A DNA stretch of 64,000 nt from Akkermansia muciniphila. GTDB taxonomy: Bacteria > Verrucomicrobiota > Verrucomicrobiia > Verrucomicrobiales > V1-33. The stretch lies in the NCBI GenBank assembly GCA_945900785.1, contig CAMDJM010000008.1, forward strand, positions 28,561-92,560. Reading direction: 5' to 3'. The notes under the pieces were generated by a model. That model worked only from the letters and a program-made list of their open reading frames with translations. It searched no databases and was not told the DNA's origin. Positions within the stretch are counted from its first letter, which is position 1; every line of letters begins with the position of its first letter. A program made the position numbers and the translations under genes. This document shows, piece by piece, positions 9,556 through 17,761 of this stretch.

Positions 9556-10979
9556 TGTATCCTCACTTCACCGACAGCCGCGCGTTTTCACGCCGGGAAT
9601 TTTTGAGCAAAGCCGGCATGGGGATTGGCTCATTGGCGTTTCTGGATTTGATGAGCCGCGAAGCCAGGGCCGCGCCCCATCCCCTGGCTCCCCAGGGCCC
9701 GCATCATGCCCCCCGGGCGCGGGCAGTGATCTCGCTCTTCATGCACGGCGGACCCAGCCAGGTGGACACCTTTGATCCCAAACCTTTGCTGGCAAAATAT
9801 GCGGGACAAACCCTTCCGGAGAGCTTTTCGAATCTGAATCTGGAGTTCACCAAGGCGAGCACGGCCAGGGTCCTCGCGAGTCAGCGGACCTTCCGGAAAT
9901 GCGGCCACTCCGGAATCGAGATTTCGGATATTTTCGAGCACCTCCCCAGGGTCGCCGATGAACTGGCCGTCGTCCGGAGTTGCTATCACACGGAGTTCAA
10001 TCACGCGCCCGCGCTCTACATGGCGCACTCCGGCACCCGCCAGATGGGCCGTCCGAGTCTCGGGGCCTGGGCGATGTATGGTCTTGGGTCGGCTTCGGAG
10101 AATTTGCCAGGTTATGTGGTGATGCGCGACGGAGCGTTGAAAGGCGGGCCGACGACTTACGGCAACGGGTTTCTCCCCGCGATCCACTCCGCCACGGAAT
10201 TGCGCCAGAGCGGCGCCCCCATCCTCTACCTTGACCGGCCTGACACGATCAGCGGCGGCGATCAGCGGCGCATCCTCGATTTTTCGCAGCAGCTCAACCG
10301 TCAGTATCTCGCCTCGCAAAACGATGACAGCAATCTCTCCGCACGCATCGCCGCCTACGAACTCGCCTACCGGATGCAGTCGGCCGCACCCGAGGCCGTG
10401 GACCTCAGCAAGGAGCCGGACAGCGTGAAGTCGCTCTACGGCCTGGACCACGACATCACGCGCCCGTTTGGAACGCAGTGTCTCAATGCCCGGCGGCTGG
10501 TCGAACGCGGGGTTCGTTTTATACAACTCTACCACGGTTGCGGAGGTGATGGCTGGGATACCCACGGTGCCAACGACTCAAAACACCTGCGCAATGGCAG
10601 ACAAATCGACAAACCCATCGCCGGGTTGATCACGGATCTGAAAGCGCGCGGTCTGCTCGATTCCACCCTTATTATCTGGGGCGGGGAATTCGGGCGCACC
10701 CCCACTTCCGAAGGCTCCGATGGCCGCGACCACAGCCCCTACGGTTATTCCGTATGGATGGCCGGAGGCGGCATCAAAGGCGGCACCGTCTTTGGAGCGA
10801 CCGACGATTTCGGATTCAAAGCCGTCGAAAACCCCGTCCAGGTGCGCGACTTGCACGCCACGATCCTGCACCTCCTGGGTCTTCAGCACGATAAGCTGAC
10901 TTACTATTTTCAGGGCCTTCAGCAAAGACTCACCCAAATTGATGGTGAAAGCCGCGTTATACAGGAAATCATTTCCTAA
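9555..10979 (+). CDS. DUF1501 family twin-arginine exported protein
   Basis: 474 residues with a twin-arginine signal (SRREFLSKAGMGIGSLAF) and the family blocks ISLFMHGGPSQVDTFDPKP, NLPGYVVMRD, ERGVRFIQLYHGC, IIWGGEFGRTP, GRDHSPYGYSVWMAGGG and LHATILHLLGLQHDKL. The start codon overlaps the stop of the preceding PSD1 gene by one base. This is the first of two DUF1501 partners in the GH32-GH172 operon. The conserved GGEFGR and GRDH motifs are typical of the family and may bind metal, by analogy with the alkaline phosphatase superfamily, but no activity is established. Confidence 0.93.
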   Translation: MYPHFTDSRAFSRREFLSKAGMGIGSLAFLDLMSREARAAPHPLAPQGPHHAPRARAVISLFMHGGPSQVDTFDPKPLLAKYAGQTLPESFSNLNLEFTKASTARVLASQRTFRKCGHSGIEISDIFEHLPRVADELAVVRSCYHTEFNHAPALYMAHSGTRQMGRPSLGAWAMYGLGSASENLPGYVVMRDGALKGGPTTYGNGFLPAIHSATELRQSGAPILYLDRPDTISGGDQRRILDFSQQLNRQYLASQNDDSNLSARIAAYELAYRMQSAAPEAVDLSKEPDSVKSLYGLDHDITRPFGTQCLNARRLVERGVRFIQLYHGCGGDGWDTHGANDSKHLRNGRQIDKPIAGLITDLKARGLLDSTLIIWGGEFGRTPTSEGSDGRDHSPYGYSVWMAGGGIKGGTVFGATDDFGFKAVENPVQVRDLHATILHLLGLQHDKLTYYFQGLQQRLTQIDGESRVIQEIIS

Positions 10980-10999
10980 AACCGCTTCCGCTGCCATTC

Positions 11000-13561
11000 A
11001 TGAGAACCGACCCTCACCCATTGCAATCGATCCTCAGACCCGTCGCCGCTGCGGCTGCCTTCGTAAGCCGTAAACCGTCCCACCTCCTTGCCGGGGGCGT
11101 GTGGCTCGCTTTGTCAGGAATCGCCGCCGCAGAACCCGTCAATTTCAGCCGCGAGGTGTTGCCGGTGCTGTCGGACCGTTGCTTTTATTGCCACGGGCCG
11201 GATGAAAAGCACCGGAAGGCGGATCTGCGGCTGGACGACGAGCCGGCGGCGAAGGCGGTTGGGAAAAACGGCGCAGCCATTGCGCCTGGGGCACCAGAAA
11301 AGAGTCTGATCATCCAGCGCATGTTGTCGAAGGATCCGGACGAGTTGATGCCACCGCCGGAGGCGCACAAGGATCTGACGCCGGCGCAGATCGAAACCTT
11401 GCAGCGGTGGATCGCGGAAGGGGCGCCGTGGGGAAAGCACTGGGCTTTCACGCTTTTGGAGCGCGCTGAGGTGAAGGAGCCGGGGAATCCGGTGGACGCT
11501 TTGGTAGGCGCAACGCTGAAGCGCGAGGGACTGGGTTTTTCGCCGGAGGCAGAGGCCCACACGCTGCTGCGCCGGGCCAGTCTGTCGCTCACCGGTCTGC
11601 CGCCGACTCCTGACGAAATGGCCACATGGCTCGCCGACACCTCGCCTGCGGCCTGGGAAAAACAGGTGGACCGGCTGCTGGCCTCGCGGGCCTATGGCGA
11701 GCGGATGGCGTGGGACTGGATGGAAGCGTCCCGCTACGCGGACTCGAACGGCTATCAGGGCGATAGTGACCGCACGATGTGGCCGTGGAGGGACTGGGTG
11801 GTAAAGGCCTTCAACCGCAACATGGCGTGGGACGGGTTCACGATCTGGCAGCTCGCGGGCGATCTGCTCCCCAACGCTACGGACGAGCAGAAACTGGCCA
11901 CGGCGTTTCTCCGGAACCATGCGATCAACGGCGAGGGCGGACGCATCCCGGAAGAAAACCGCGTGGACTATGTTTTCGATATGACGGAGACCACCGGCAC
12001 GGTGTGGCTGGGCCTGACGTTCAACTGCTGCCGCTGCCACGATCATAAATTCGACCCGCTGACGAACCGCGACTACTACAGCCTGACCGCGTTCTTCAAT
12101 CAGACTCCCGTGGACGGTGGCGGTGGCGATGCGCAGACGCCGCCGGTGCTGCGGATACCGCCTGCAGATGAGCCGAACAAGCTCGAGGAAGTGGATCGGG
12201 CCCTGACGGAAAAACGTCAGTCACTGGACATGGCGCGAAAGGCGGCAGAAGCGCGCAGGCCAGCATGGGAAAAACAGATATTGACAGAGGCCGGGGCTGC
12301 CAGGACGGCGGGCCAGCCCGGGCCCGATGCGGCACTGGTGGAAATTCTGCGCCTTGCGCCCGGGCAGCTCAATGACGGGCAACGCAAATCCCTGACGACC
12401 GCTTGGGAAGCGGCTGAGCCGGCGGTGGCTGCGCTCTCCAGGGAAGTCGGCGAGCTGGAAAAGCGCCGGAGGGACATTGGCAACGAAGGACCAAAAGTCA
12501 TGGTCATGGCGGATCAGGAAATACTGCGCAAAACATTCATCCTCAGTCATGGGCTCTATAACAAGCCGGGCGGGGAAGTTCCCGCCGCGCTGCCCGGCTT
12601 CCTCGCGACGCTGCCGCCAGAGGTTCCCCGCAACCGGCTTGGTCTCGCGCAGTGGATCGTCTCACCCGGGAACCCGCTCACCGCACGGGTCACGGTGAAC
12701 CGCTTCTGGCAAATGCTTTTCGGAACCGGTCTCGTGAAATCACCGGAGGACTTTGGCGTGCAGGCGGAGTTCCCCGTGCATCCCGCGCTGCTCGACTGGC
12801 TGGCGGCAGAGTTCCGCGACTCGGGCTGGAATGTGAAGCAACTGTTGCGGCTTATCCTGACGAGCCGCACGTGGCAGCAGAGTTCACGCGTGACGCCGGC
12901 ACTGCTGGAGCGGGATCCTTTTAACAAACTTCTGGCCCGCGGACCGCGCTTCCGCCTGACATCCTCCATGATCCGCGATCAGGCGCTGGCGGCCAGTGGA
13001 CTACTCCGGCCCATGGACGGCGGGTGGAACGTCAACCCCTACCAGCCGGACGGGATTTGGGAGGAAGCCACCTTCGGAGCCAGGAAGTATCACCGCAGCA
13101 CCGGAGATGACCTCCACCGCCGCAGTCTCTACACCTTCTGGCGGCGCATTGCCGGGCCCACCATGTTTTTCGACACTGGTTCCCGCCTCGTCTGTTCGGT
13201 GAAGGCGTTGCGCACCAACACGCCGCTGCACGCCCTGGCCACCACCAATGATGTCACCTTCGTGGAAGCGGCGGGAGCACTCGCCCTGGTGACCGCTGAT
13301 GAGAAGGACGCCGGAGCCCGGGTGAATGCCATGTTCGGGCGCGTCCTCGGACACAGCGCCAGTGCGGAGCAAATGGCCGTGCTCCTCAGCGGCATGGAAC
13401 GCCACCGGCAGCGCTTCGCCGCCAGTCCGGACCGCGCCGTCAAGTTCCTCGGCGAGGGCGCTGTGGTCCCGGCTGAGCCCGGACGCACTCCGGAACTGGC
13501 CGCATGGACAATGACCGCCCTGACTATTCTGAACATGGATGAAACCCTTAACCTCGAGTAA
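11000..13561 (+). CDS. PSD1-type cytochrome c (PSCyt1-DUF1549-DUF1553)
   Basis: 853 residues. After a long N-terminal region with hydrophobic segment LLAGGVWLALSGIAAAEP comes PSCyt1 with heme motif CFYCHGPDEKHRKADLRLDD and LMPPPEAHKDL, DUF1549 with LTGLPPTPDEM, YGERMAWDWMEASRYADSNG and a second heme site CCRCHDHKFDPLTNRDYY, a coiled-coil stretch (about residues 395-495) and DUF1553 with NRFWQMLFGTGLVKSPEDFG and LDWLAAEFRDSGW. It starts 20 bases after the preceding DUF1501 gene and ends 3 bases before the next one. Its central part differs enough from the protein at 7273-9555 that the two pairs look like old paralogues rather than a recent tandem duplication. Confidence 0.92.
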   Translation: MRTDPHPLQSILRPVAAAAAFVSRKPSHLLAGGVWLALSGIAAAEPVNFSREVLPVLSDRCFYCHGPDEKHRKADLRLDDEPAAKAVGKNGAAIAPGAPEKSLIIQRMLSKDPDELMPPPEAHKDLTPAQIETLQRWIAEGAPWGKHWAFTLLERAEVKEPGNPVDALVGATLKREGLGFSPEAEAHTLLRRASLSLTGLPPTPDEMATWLADTSPAAWEKQVDRLLASRAYGERMAWDWMEASRYADSNGYQGDSDRTMWPWRDWVVKAFNRNMAWDGFTIWQLAGDLLPNATDEQKLATAFLRNHAINGEGGRIPEENRVDYVFDMTETTGTVWLGLTFNCCRCHDHKFDPLTNRDYYSLTAFFNQTPVDGGGGDAQTPPVLRIPPADEPNKLEEVDRALTEKRQSLDMARKAAEARRPAWEKQILTEAGAARTAGQPGPDAALVEILRLAPGQLNDGQRKSLTTAWEAAEPAVAALSREVGELEKRRRDIGNEGPKVMVMADQEILRKTFILSHGLYNKPGGEVPAALPGFLATLPPEVPRNRLGLAQWIVSPGNPLTARVTVNRFWQMLFGTGLVKSPEDFGVQAEFPVHPALLDWLAAEFRDSGWNVKQLLRLILTSRTWQQSSRVTPALLERDPFNKLLARGPRFRLTSSMIRDQALAASGLLRPMDGGWNVNPYQPDGIWEEATFGARKYHRSTGDDLHRRSLYTFWRRIAGPTMFFDTGSRLVCSVKALRTNTPLHALATTNDVTFVEAAGALALVTADEKDAGARVNAMFGRVLGHSASAEQMAVLLSGMERHRQRFAASPDRAVKFLGEGAVVPAEPGRTPELAAWTMTALTILNMDETLNLE

Positions 13562-13564
13562 CCG

Positions 13565-15016
13565 ATGCATCCCTTGGACCAGGCCAGACTGCACCTCACA
13601 AGGCGTGAATTCTTCGGACGCACCGCGACCGGTATCGGCACTGCGGCGCTGGCGCACCTGCTCAGCCGCGATGGCCTGCAGGCGGCCGCGCCTCCCGCAG
13701 TGAGTGGATTCCCCGGCTTCGCGCCCAAAGCCAAGCGCGTCATCTATCTCTTCATGAACGGAGGGCCCACGCATGTGGACATGTTCGACTGGAAACCCAA
13801 ACTGAAGGAAATGCACGGCCAGCCAGTGCCGGATTCTGCCATCAGCGGGAAGCGCTTCAGCACCATGACCGGAGCCGCAGGAGGCAAGCTGATGCTGGCA
13901 TCCGTGGAGCCGTTCCAGCAGCACGGTGCCTCCGGGGCGTGGGTCAGTTCGCTGTTACCGCACACGGCGGCGATTGCGGATGAGCTTTGCTTTATCAAGT
14001 CCATGCACACGGATGCCGTCAATCACGCCCCGGCGATCTCCTTCCTGCTGAGCGGTGGCCAGTTGCCCGGGCGGCCATCGCTGGGCGCATGGCTCAGCTA
14101 CGGGCTGGGATCGGAGGCGGAAAACCTGCCGGCCTTCGTCGTGTTGACGTCGGTGAGTAAAGGCACGAGCTGCGGCCAGATCTTTTACGATTTCTACTGG
14201 GGCTCCGGCTTTCTGCCGTCGCGCCACCAGGGCGTGAAGTTTCGCGCCAGCCGCGAGCCCGTGCTGTATCTCTCCGACCCCGCCGGCGTGGAGCGCGAAA
14301 TGAAACGGGACATGCTCGACGACCTCGTAAAGCTCAATACACAGAAACTGCATGACTTCGGCGACCCGGAAATCGCCGCACGCATCGCCCAGTATGAGAT
14401 GTCCTTCCGCATGCAGACCAGCGTGCCGGAACTGGCGGACTTCAGCAACGAGCCGGCCTCCGTGCTGGAAAGCTACGGCCCCGAGGTGAGGGAACCCGGG
14501 ACCTTTGCCTACAACTGCCTCATGGCGCGCCGCCTCATTGAGCGGGGCTCGCGCTGCGTTCAGCTCATGCATGCCGGATGGGACCAGCATAATTCCATCA
14601 CCACCGAACTCTACACCCAATGCAAAGACACGGACCGCGCGGGCGCCGCGCTCGTCATGGACCTCAAACAACGCGGCCTGCTCGACGACACGCTCGTCAT
14701 CTGGGGCGGTGAATTCGGTCGCACTCCCTTCATTCAGGGGAACCTCAACGACCGTCCCAAATGGGGCCGGGATCACCATCCGTATGCGTTCACCGTCTGG
14801 ATGGCCGGTGGCGGCGTGAAGCCCGGCCTGACCTATGGCGCGTCCGACGATCTCGGCATGGATGCCGTGGCGGACAAAGTCCACGTCCACGATTTCCAGG
14901 CCACCCTCATGCATCTCATGGGCATCGACCACAAACGGCTCACCTACCGGTTCCAGGGCCGCGACTTCCGCCTCACCGATGTCTTCGGCGAAGTGGTTAA
15001 GGGCGTGCTGGCCTGA
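13565..15016 (+). CDS. DUF1501 family twin-arginine exported protein
   Basis: 483 residues with twin-arginine signal TRREFFGRTATGIGTAALAHLL and the family blocks VIYLFMNGGPTHVDMFDWKP, NLPAFVVLTSVSKG, ERGSRCVQLMHAGWDQH, LVIWGGEFGRTP, GRDHHPYAFTVWMAGGG and FQATLMHLMGIDHKRLTY. It is the partner of the PSD1 gene that ends 3 bases upstream and precedes the GH172 gene by 20 bases. It retains the full motif set, so it should be as active as its paralogues, whatever that activity is. Confidence 0.93.
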   Translation: MHPLDQARLHLTRREFFGRTATGIGTAALAHLLSRDGLQAAAPPAVSGFPGFAPKAKRVIYLFMNGGPTHVDMFDWKPKLKEMHGQPVPDSAISGKRFSTMTGAAGGKLMLASVEPFQQHGASGAWVSSLLPHTAAIADELCFIKSMHTDAVNHAPAISFLLSGGQLPGRPSLGAWLSYGLGSEAENLPAFVVLTSVSKGTSCGQIFYDFYWGSGFLPSRHQGVKFRASREPVLYLSDPAGVEREMKRDMLDDLVKLNTQKLHDFGDPEIAARIAQYEMSFRMQTSVPELADFSNEPASVLESYGPEVREPGTFAYNCLMARRLIERGSRCVQLMHAGWDQHNSITTELYTQCKDTDRAGAALVMDLKQRGLLDDTLVIWGGEFGRTPFIQGNLNDRPKWGRDHHPYAFTVWMAGGGVKPGLTYGASDDLGMDAVADKVHVHDFQATLMHLMGIDHKRLTYRFQGRDFRLTDVFGEVVKGVLA

Positions 15017-15036
15017 AAATTAACAAAAATAGATTT

Positions 15037-16551
15037 ATGAAAATAAAACTTCACCCATTGCGATTGGTCCCCACAGCCCTCGCCGCAGCCGCAGCCCTCC
15101 TTCCTGGTGCCGGCGTCCACGCGCAGCCGGCCGATCCATTCCCTGCGACCTACGCCGATCCGGCGGTGCCGCTCCTGCAACTGCCAACGAACTTCCGCGC
15201 CAGGCGCACTTCGGCAAATCTGGCTTTGGAACTAGGCAAGCCGGTGGAGATCTTCAACGCCACAGGAGCAGGGTGTATCCGCCATTTGTGGTTCGTGTTT
15301 GGTGAAAAAAACATCGATGACCTGTCGATTGAAATCACCGTGGATGGCGCGGCCGAAGCGCAGGTCAAAATGCCGTTCCGCTCGTTTTTTGGAGCGTTGC
15401 TGGGCTTTGGGGATTATCCCATCCAGAGCGCCGGTCTGGCGAACTTCCCGAATCTCACCGTCACCAATGATCCCCTGATTCCAAAAGAGGCCTCGCCCGG
15501 ATGGAATCTTTACCTGCCGATTCCTTTCTCGAAAGGCTGCCGCATTTTGCTGAGCGCGGGCTCGGCGAAAAACGGTGGCGGCATGATCGACTGGCAGGAG
15601 TATCGCGGCGAAGGAGCGCTGACGCCATTCCGTTTTCACGCGCAGCGGAATATTGCGCAGCCAGCTATGACCACCGAGCCCTTCCCTATCACGGAGGCCG
15701 AAGGCACTGGATTCCTTGCCGGCTACATCATGGGTTGGCGTCAGCAGGATCACGCCGACATGGTCTTCCACAATGGCGGCACGCGGCTACTGATCGATGG
15801 CCAGACCGATCCCCATGTGATCTGCGGTCACAATGTTGAGGACGACTTCGGATTCTCGTGGGGCTTCAATCAGTATCAGACCCGCTGGGTGGGCTGTCCC
15901 TACCGCGATAACCGGGGACGAACGGATCAGGATGGCGTTTTCTACCGCTTCTTCGGCCCGGATCCGATCCTGTTCCGGTCCTCGCTGATTTTCACCTCGG
16001 CCGCGCGGCCCGATGACTACGAGGCGGTTTCCTACTTCTACAAAGTTCCTGGCTCCAAAGCCCCGCCCATCCTGACCCCGCAAAGCTGGCAGGTGGCCGG
16101 CCCATTCCCTGACGGCAACGACCTTGAAGCCTTCAGGAAACCCGCAGACGATCTGGTGAAGCAGCTTTCCCTCGGAGATTGGACTGAAAAGATTACCCTG
16201 GCTGGACAGGAAATGACCACGCACCGTCTCCCCTCCAGGTTTGGCTGGGTCCGGCTCGAAGGCGTTTATCAAACCCGCACGGCTTACCCGCGACTCGATG
16301 CCTCCGTTTATGTCAGCGGCAAGTTGAATAGCACATCGAAACGCCCTGCCACGCTGCGTCTCGGCCTGGACAACTGGGCGGTCGTTTACCTGAACGGACA
16401 GCAAGTGGCGATGGTCGATCATGCCGATGAATTTCAAACCGTGAAGATTCCCATCACGCTCGACGAGGGCGACAACCAGATCCTGATCAAAACGAATAAC
16501 CGGATGAACCGTGACCGGCATCTGTGGGCGATCCACTGCGCGGTGGAGTAG
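15037..16551 (+). CDS. GH172 family (DUF2961) exported glycoside hydrolase
   Basis: 504 residues with signal peptide (LRLVPTALAAAAALLPGAGVHAQ). The DUF2961 region covers residues about 45-340: GAGCIRHLWFVFGEKNIDDLSIEITVDG, FFGALLGFGDYP, NLYLPIPFSKGCRILL, DGQTDPHVICGHNVEDDFG and YRFFGPDPILFRSSL are all typical. A C-terminal jelly-roll segment (residues about 350-504, RLGLDNWAVVYLNGQQVAM) resembles accessory beta-sandwich domains. DUF2961 is now CAZy family GH172, whose characterised members act on furanosides: difructose dianhydride I synthase/hydrolase and D-arabinofuranosidases. It closes an operon that opens with GH32, a fructosidase, so a fructofuranoside substrate is a reasonable inference. 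Confidence 0.88.
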   Translation: MKIKLHPLRLVPTALAAAAALLPGAGVHAQPADPFPATYADPAVPLLQLPTNFRARRTSANLALELGKPVEIFNATGAGCIRHLWFVFGEKNIDDLSIEITVDGAAEAQVKMPFRSFFGALLGFGDYPIQSAGLANFPNLTVTNDPLIPKEASPGWNLYLPIPFSKGCRILLSAGSAKNGGGMIDWQEYRGEGALTPFRFHAQRNIAQPAMTTEPFPITEAEGTGFLAGYIMGWRQQDHADMVFHNGGTRLLIDGQTDPHVICGHNVEDDFGFSWGFNQYQTRWVGCPYRDNRGRTDQDGVFYRFFGPDPILFRSSLIFTSAARPDDYEAVSYFYKVPGSKAPPILTPQSWQVAGPFPDGNDLEAFRKPADDLVKQLSLGDWTEKITLAGQEMTTHRLPSRFGWVRLEGVYQTRTAYPRLDASVYVSGKLNSTSKRPATLRLGLDNWAVVYLNGQQVAMVDHADEFQTVKIPITLDEGDNQILIKTNNRMNRDRHLWAIHCAVE

Positions 16552-16591
16552 ACGGCTTCGCCGGTGAAGTGCTAATAACCCAACTAACCAA

Positions 16592-17593
16592 CTATGGTCC
16601 GGCCGCCCATGCCAGTTCCAGAATCTGCGCCCGGTGGTCGGAGCCCACTTCCGGGCCGATGGTGCGGGAGAGGAGCGCAAGTGGTGGCGTGGTAAGGGCT
16701 TGATCGATGGGGATGCCTAGGAGCGTGCCGGTTTTCCAGGAAGGTTTCCAGGAGTCCGGAGCCGCCTGCAATGTGGTGCCCTGCAGGAGCGCCCGGTAGC
16801 CGGAGGACCATGGGGTGGCATTCAAATCACCCGCGATCAGCACGGGCCGGTTGGCGCGCGCGATGCGTTGCGCGAGTGCCTGCAACTGGAGGTTCCGGGC
16901 CTGATGATAGTCCGCCCCCATGGGCGGCACCGGATGCACGCCGAGGAAGGTCCAGGCTTTGCCAGCCACAGTGAGCTGGACTTCGATGGACCCGCTGATG
17001 TGACCAGGGGTAGGCTCCTGGACGAGGGTTTCCCCGGAGAGCAGCGTCATCTGTTCCACGGGCAGGCGGCTGAAGCAGGCGAGGCCGAAATTGTCATCGC
17101 GGGGCTGGATCAGGTGGTGGGAATGGGTCTTCAGCAGGGGCTCCAGGGCGGCTTTCCAGGTCCGGTCGGTTTCCATGAGAAAGATCACATCGGCATCCGA
17201 TTGCTGGAGAAATGAGAGCACGGCCGCGTGGTCCTGGTTGGAAGTGAGGACATTCAAGCTAACCACACGAACCTTGAATCCGGGATCCACGGCGGTCGGC
17301 CGCGCTGGCGCTGGTGTTGAGGTGAACAGCCAGATATTCAGTGCCAGAGTGAGCAGGGCGGCTCCCATTAACATCCTGCGGCGCCAGACCAACGCACACA
17401 GCAGCGCCAGCCCGCCAACTACGAAGGCCTGCCAACGGAAGTGGGTGCACAAATCAAAAAACCAATGCCACGGCCCCAGCAATCCCAGCCAACTGCCCGC
17501 CAATCCGGGGACCAGCGCCGCCGCGCCAAGGCCACGCCAACTCACTTTCAGGGAGGTGAAGGTTGTGGAAGAATCCGGAGGCGGCAGGGACAT
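16592..17593 (-). CDS. Membrane-anchored endonuclease/exonuclease/phosphatase family protein
   Basis: About 333 residues. Three hydrophobic segments at the N-terminus (AALVPGLAGSWLGLLGPW, AFVVGGLALLCALVW, MGAALLTLALNIWLF) anchor an EEP domain that should face outward. Catalytic landmarks are SLNVLTSN, FLMETDRTW, GVHPVPPM, IAGDLNATPWSSGY and GSDHRAQILE, matching the metal-dependent EEP fold. The family cleaves phosphodiesters, and this membrane-anchored subtype has no firmly known substrate. The longer frame to 17647 would add 18 residues; 17593 (MSLPPPDSS) fits better. It converges with GH172, with a 40-base gap. Confidence 0.88.
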   Translation of the reverse strand: MSLPPPDSSTTFTSLKVSWRGLGAAALVPGLAGSWLGLLGPWHWFFDLCTHFRWQAFVVGGLALLCALVWRRRMLMGAALLTLALNIWLFTSTPAPARPTAVDPGFKVRVVSLNVLTSNQDHAAVLSFLQQSDADVIFLMETDRTWKAALEPLLKTHSHHLIQPRDDNFGLACFSRLPVEQMTLLSGETLVQEPTPGHISGSIEVQLTVAGKAWTFLGVHPVPPMGADYHQARNLQLQALAQRIARANRPVLIAGDLNATPWSSGYRALLQGTTLQAAPDSWKPSWKTGTLLGIPIDQALTTPPLALLSRTIGPEVGSDHRAQILELAWAAGP

Positions 17594-17649
17594 TATAAGA
17601 TAGGGAAAAAGGATGTCCGGCGCGGCGCGGCGGACGGATCCTTCCATGG

Positions 17650-17757
17650 TGCCGGCATCCGGTTCCCTTTCAAGGGAATGTTATGGCTGGTTTTTCCAGG
17701 CTGACAGTCCGCAGCAGGAAGTCTACGCCAACATCCGGGCCCTGGGGCACGCAAAAT
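17650..17757 (-). pseudogene. Orphan 3' end of a secreted-repeat-protein gene (duplicated gene tail)
   Basis: Read on the minus strand, these bases encode VPQGPDVGVDFLL..VSLEKPA, matching VPQGTDIGEGFLM..VSLENAP at the very C-terminus of the giant secreted protein ending at 28256. By eye identity is about 85 percent over some 60 bases, and similarity continues past the stop codon into the 3' flank (17650-17680 against 28212-28255), including a hairpin at the same place (TTCCCTT/AAGGGAA here). No upstream coding part is joined to it in frame: the neighbouring gene stops at 17762 in another frame. It looks like a relic or a copied gene tail with terminator. Confidence 0.7.
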
Positions 17758-17761
17758 AGCT

